This document shows, piece by piece, positions 62,194 through 64,000 of a stretch of 64,000 nt of DNA. Position numbers and translations under genes: made by a program. Numbering within the stretch: the stretch's first letter is position 1; the number at the start of each line of letters is the position of its first letter. The stretch spans positions 1 to 64,000 of the forward strand of contig NZ_JBCMYF010000006.1 in the NCBI RefSeq assembly GCF_050483325.1, read 5' to 3'. The notes beneath the pieces are model-generated. The model had not been told where the DNA came from and made no database searches. It was given only the letters and a program-made list of their open reading frames with translations. This DNA is from Bacillus_P idriensis_A (GTDB taxonomy: Bacteria; Bacillota; Bacilli; Bacillales; Bacillaceae).

Positions 62194-62860
62194 TTTGTAT
62201 ATAAGTATCTATTTTCAATAAATAAACATCTTCTTCCAAGGTATGACTGGCTGCTTTTGATATGTCTTCTCATGCAGTGGCTGATGCTGAAATCAGGCCT
62301 TGAAACGAAGGATGAACTTAAAGTCATTACACTGTTCCATATCATCGGGCTTGCCCTTGAACTTTTCAAGGTGCATATGGGCTCCTGGTCATATCCGGAG
62401 GAAGGGTATTCCAAGGTTTTTGGAATTCTGCTATACAGCGGCTTTATGTACGCAAGTGTAGCGAGCTACTTATGCCAGGCTTGGATGCGTCTCGGGGTCG
62501 AGCTGATAAAATGGCCCTCTCTCTGGGCAGTCGTGCCGCTTGCTGCTGCCATCTATTTAAACTTTTTTACACACCACTTCTGGATTGACATTCGCTGGTT
62601 GCTTTTCGGACTGGCCATCCTTATTTTCTGGCAGTGCTGGGTTTTCTGATGAGGTGAACGGAACCAGGTACCGCATGCCTCTTGCTCTATCTTTTGTTCT
62701 GATCGGCTTTTTCATATGGATTGCCGAGAATATTGCCACCTATTTTGGAGCCTGGAAGTATCCGAATCAAACAGACGCCTTGAGCCTCGTCCATGTGGGG
62801 AAAGTCAGTTCATGGCTGCTGCTTGTGATTGTCTACATTATATTTAAAAGATGTTTAAAA
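62194..62860 (+). pseudogene. DUF817 membrane protein, YoaT-like, decayed
   Basis: Two frames give a DUF817 protein: PRYDWLLLICLLMQWLMLKSGLETKDELKV, HMGSWSYPEEGYSKVFGILLYSGFMYASVASYLCQAW, then after a +1 shift near 62640 NGTRYRMPLALSFVLIGFF, FGAWKYPNQTDALSLVHVGKVSSW (each block separate). The N-terminal 40-50 residues are gone, replaced by the rpsN2 terminator region, and the C-terminal end runs into a PadR-like sequence without a stop. Confidence 0.8.
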
Positions 62861-63105
62861 ATAGAAATTAAAAAAGAGGTTTTAAAGGGCCATATTGATA
62901 CGTTACTTTTGTCACTGCTTAAAAACCGGATTATGTACGGCTATGAGCTGGCAAAAATGGTGCGGGAAATAAGCAATAATCAATTTGAATTAAAGGAAGC
63001 TACTCTCTATTTATCCTTAAAGCGGCTGAAAAAAACAAGTGGATTTCATCTTACTGGGGTGAAGAACAGGGTCCGGGAGAAAGGCGCAGATATTATAAAG
63101 TGACA
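62861..63105 (+). pseudogene. PadR-family regulator fragment, frameshifted
   Basis: IEIKKEVLKGHIDTLLLSLLKNRIMYGYELAKMVREISNN and FELKEATLYLSLKRLKK (two blocks) are the PadR winged helix. The expected start codon reads ATA. Near 63034 the frame must change for SSYWGEEQGPGERRRYYKVT, the second half of the domain. The C-terminal helix is missing at the junction with the minus-strand flavoprotein. Confidence 0.78.
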
Positions 63106-63118
63106 CAATTGTTGATTT

Positions 63119-63907
63119 TTATAAGTGTCTTATGGAGCCCCGATACCTTGCCTTCTTTATGTGATTGCGTCTGCTGGTGTAGTCAGCGTCCATTCTGAAG
63201 GTACGCTGGTTTTTCGGTCCGAGCCAGCCGGGATCGCTGTCGAAAAGTTTTACCCTGAAGGGGTGGCGCTTTAGCATCGTTACTTCTCCCGGATAAAGAT
63301 CTGCAAGCTTATTCGAAAGGTGAGCTGCCGTCATTCCGCCGCCAATGACGGCTACCTGACCGGGAAGCTTATCAAGCTCCAGGTCTTTGTCAAAAACATG
63401 ATAGATTTGTTCAAAATCTTTTTTCGCTGCTTCAGCCCACTCTGGCCAATAAGGCTGTTCCCCGATGCCAATGGCAAGGACAATATTTTCAGAGATCAGC
63501 GTTTCCCCGTTTGAAATGGTAACCTTCCAATGTTCACCTGCTTTTTCCAGCGATTTCATACGGCCCTGAATCCAGCAGTTTTCAAGATTAAGTTCCCGGT
63601 ATATGTGATCACAGTGGTTTTTAAATAACTCCAGTGAAGGTCTTTTAAACCTGCCATAGAAATCATGATATCCCATCTGTTTTGAAAAGCGCTCAAGTCC
63701 AAAGGGATTCATCTCAATATGGTGAACAGATGGAGACCGCAAAAATGGCATAGATATTGCTTCTGTACAGTTTCTCCAGTTTTCAAGAGGCTCGGAATGT
63801 GGATCAATCACTCTCAATTTTTCCGCCTCCGTTTTTTTGCTTTGCAGAAGAAAAGCGGCCATTGTCATTCCCTGAACTCCGCCTCCGATAATGATCCATT
63901 CGTACAT
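63119..63907 (-). pseudogene. FAD/NAD(P)-binding oxidoreductase, probably 3'-truncated
   Basis: 262 codons. FAD motif WIIIGGGVQGMTMAAFLL (4-21), second motif VAVIGGGMTAAHLSN, then DSDPGWLGPKNQRTFRMDADYTSRRNHIKKARYRGS, after which the frame ends in a few foreign residues (IRHL). Relatives I recall continue for another 80-120 residues from this point. The break coincides with the broken PadR end, so a deletion joined them. Its Zur box and start are intact. Confidence 0.65.
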
Positions 63908-63919
63908 AATCCCACTCCT

Positions 63920-63940
63920 AAAACGTAATTGTTACGATTT
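63920..63940. promoter_or_regulatory. Zur box between the flavoprotein and the next gene
   Basis: Core CGTAATTGTTACG with AAA/TTT arms, one mismatch in the dyad. Placed 13 bp from the minus-strand start and about 50 bp from the plus-strand start at 63989, so it could serve both. Confidence 0.8.
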
Positions 63941-63988
63941 AATTAGTTTACCTAATCCCTATGAATTTTACAATAGGAGGGATTTGTC

Positions 63989-64000
63989 ATGAAATTGCAT
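63989..64000 (+). CDS. Start of a gene cut by the window end
   Basis: ATAGGAGGGATTTGTC-ATG with codons for Met-Lys-Leu-His. A strong RBS and a Zur box upstream suggest another zinc-regulated gene; four codons do not identify it. Confidence 0.55.

Overview
The window reads as a chromosomal segment of a Bacillus-like Firmicute (Bacillaceae, close in gene order to Bacillus subtilis; genus not decidable from sequence alone). The evidence is a tRNA array in the trnB order (Gly-Leu-Arg-Pro-Ala-Met-Ile-Ser-fMet-Asp-Phe-His-Gly-Ile-Asn-Ser-Glu), strong AGGAGG ribosome binding sites, TTG/GTG starts, rho-independent terminators, lipoprotein signal peptides, and the order tRNAs - glgBCDAP - menA/menFDHBEC - mntABCD - ythAB - rpmE2 - carbonic anhydrase - yidD - luxS.

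Layout. 1-1.9 kb: tRNA array with a duplicated spacer that carries a tRNA-Phe 5' fragment. 1.9-3.1 kb: no convincing gene. 3.1-11.1 kb: glycogen operon glgBCDAP with a cre-like site in front. 11.3-14.7 kb: TIGR00266/AIM24-type protein, SRPBCC protein, YteA-type DksA/TraR zinc finger protein, menA. 15.0-22.5 kb: menaquinone genes menF-D-H-B-E-C. 23.1-27.0 kb: manganese ABC transporter mntABCD behind MntR-like boxes. 27.1-30.1 kb: a DUF1540 mini-protein and a cytochrome bd-type oxidase (ythAB). Degenerate Bacillaceae-type intergenic repeats are scattered through 2-23 kb; I saw none beyond that.

30.2-64.0 kb is the striking part: a zinc-starvation island laid over the conserved backbone. I count ten good and one weak copies of a TCGTAATNATTACGA-like operator, the known B. 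subtilis Zur box, each in front of a gene set that fits zinc shortage. These are zinc-free ribosomal protein paralogues (rpmE2, rpsN2), four COG0523 GTPases (two of them ZagA/YciC-like), a His-rich ZnuA, a staphylopine/pseudopaline-type opine metallophore pathway (cntL, cntM), two Ni/opine-type ABC importers, a CntE-like exporter, a FeoB-like GTPase/permease beside two flavoproteins, a SufU paralogue, a metallo-beta-lactamase-fold protein, a frameshifted Zur paralogue, a dCTP deaminase and an unknown 115-aa protein behind a perfect 35-bp palindrome. A His/Cys-rich small protein without a clear box sits among them.

How they work together (inference): under zinc limitation Zur releases the operators. 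CntL and CntM then make an opine metallophore, the MFS protein exports it, and one or both ABC systems recapture the metal complex. ZnuA and possibly the FeoB-like permease add further uptake. The COG0523 GTPases deliver zinc. Zinc-independent enzymes and ribosomal proteins replace zinc-dependent ones. No histidine racemase (cntK) is present in the window, so the opine may be built on L-His. Decay is visible at the edges: purU, a DUF817/PadR fusion, a truncated flavoprotein and the Zur-like gene are all broken. All identifications come from reading sequences and from memory of the families; no database search was run.
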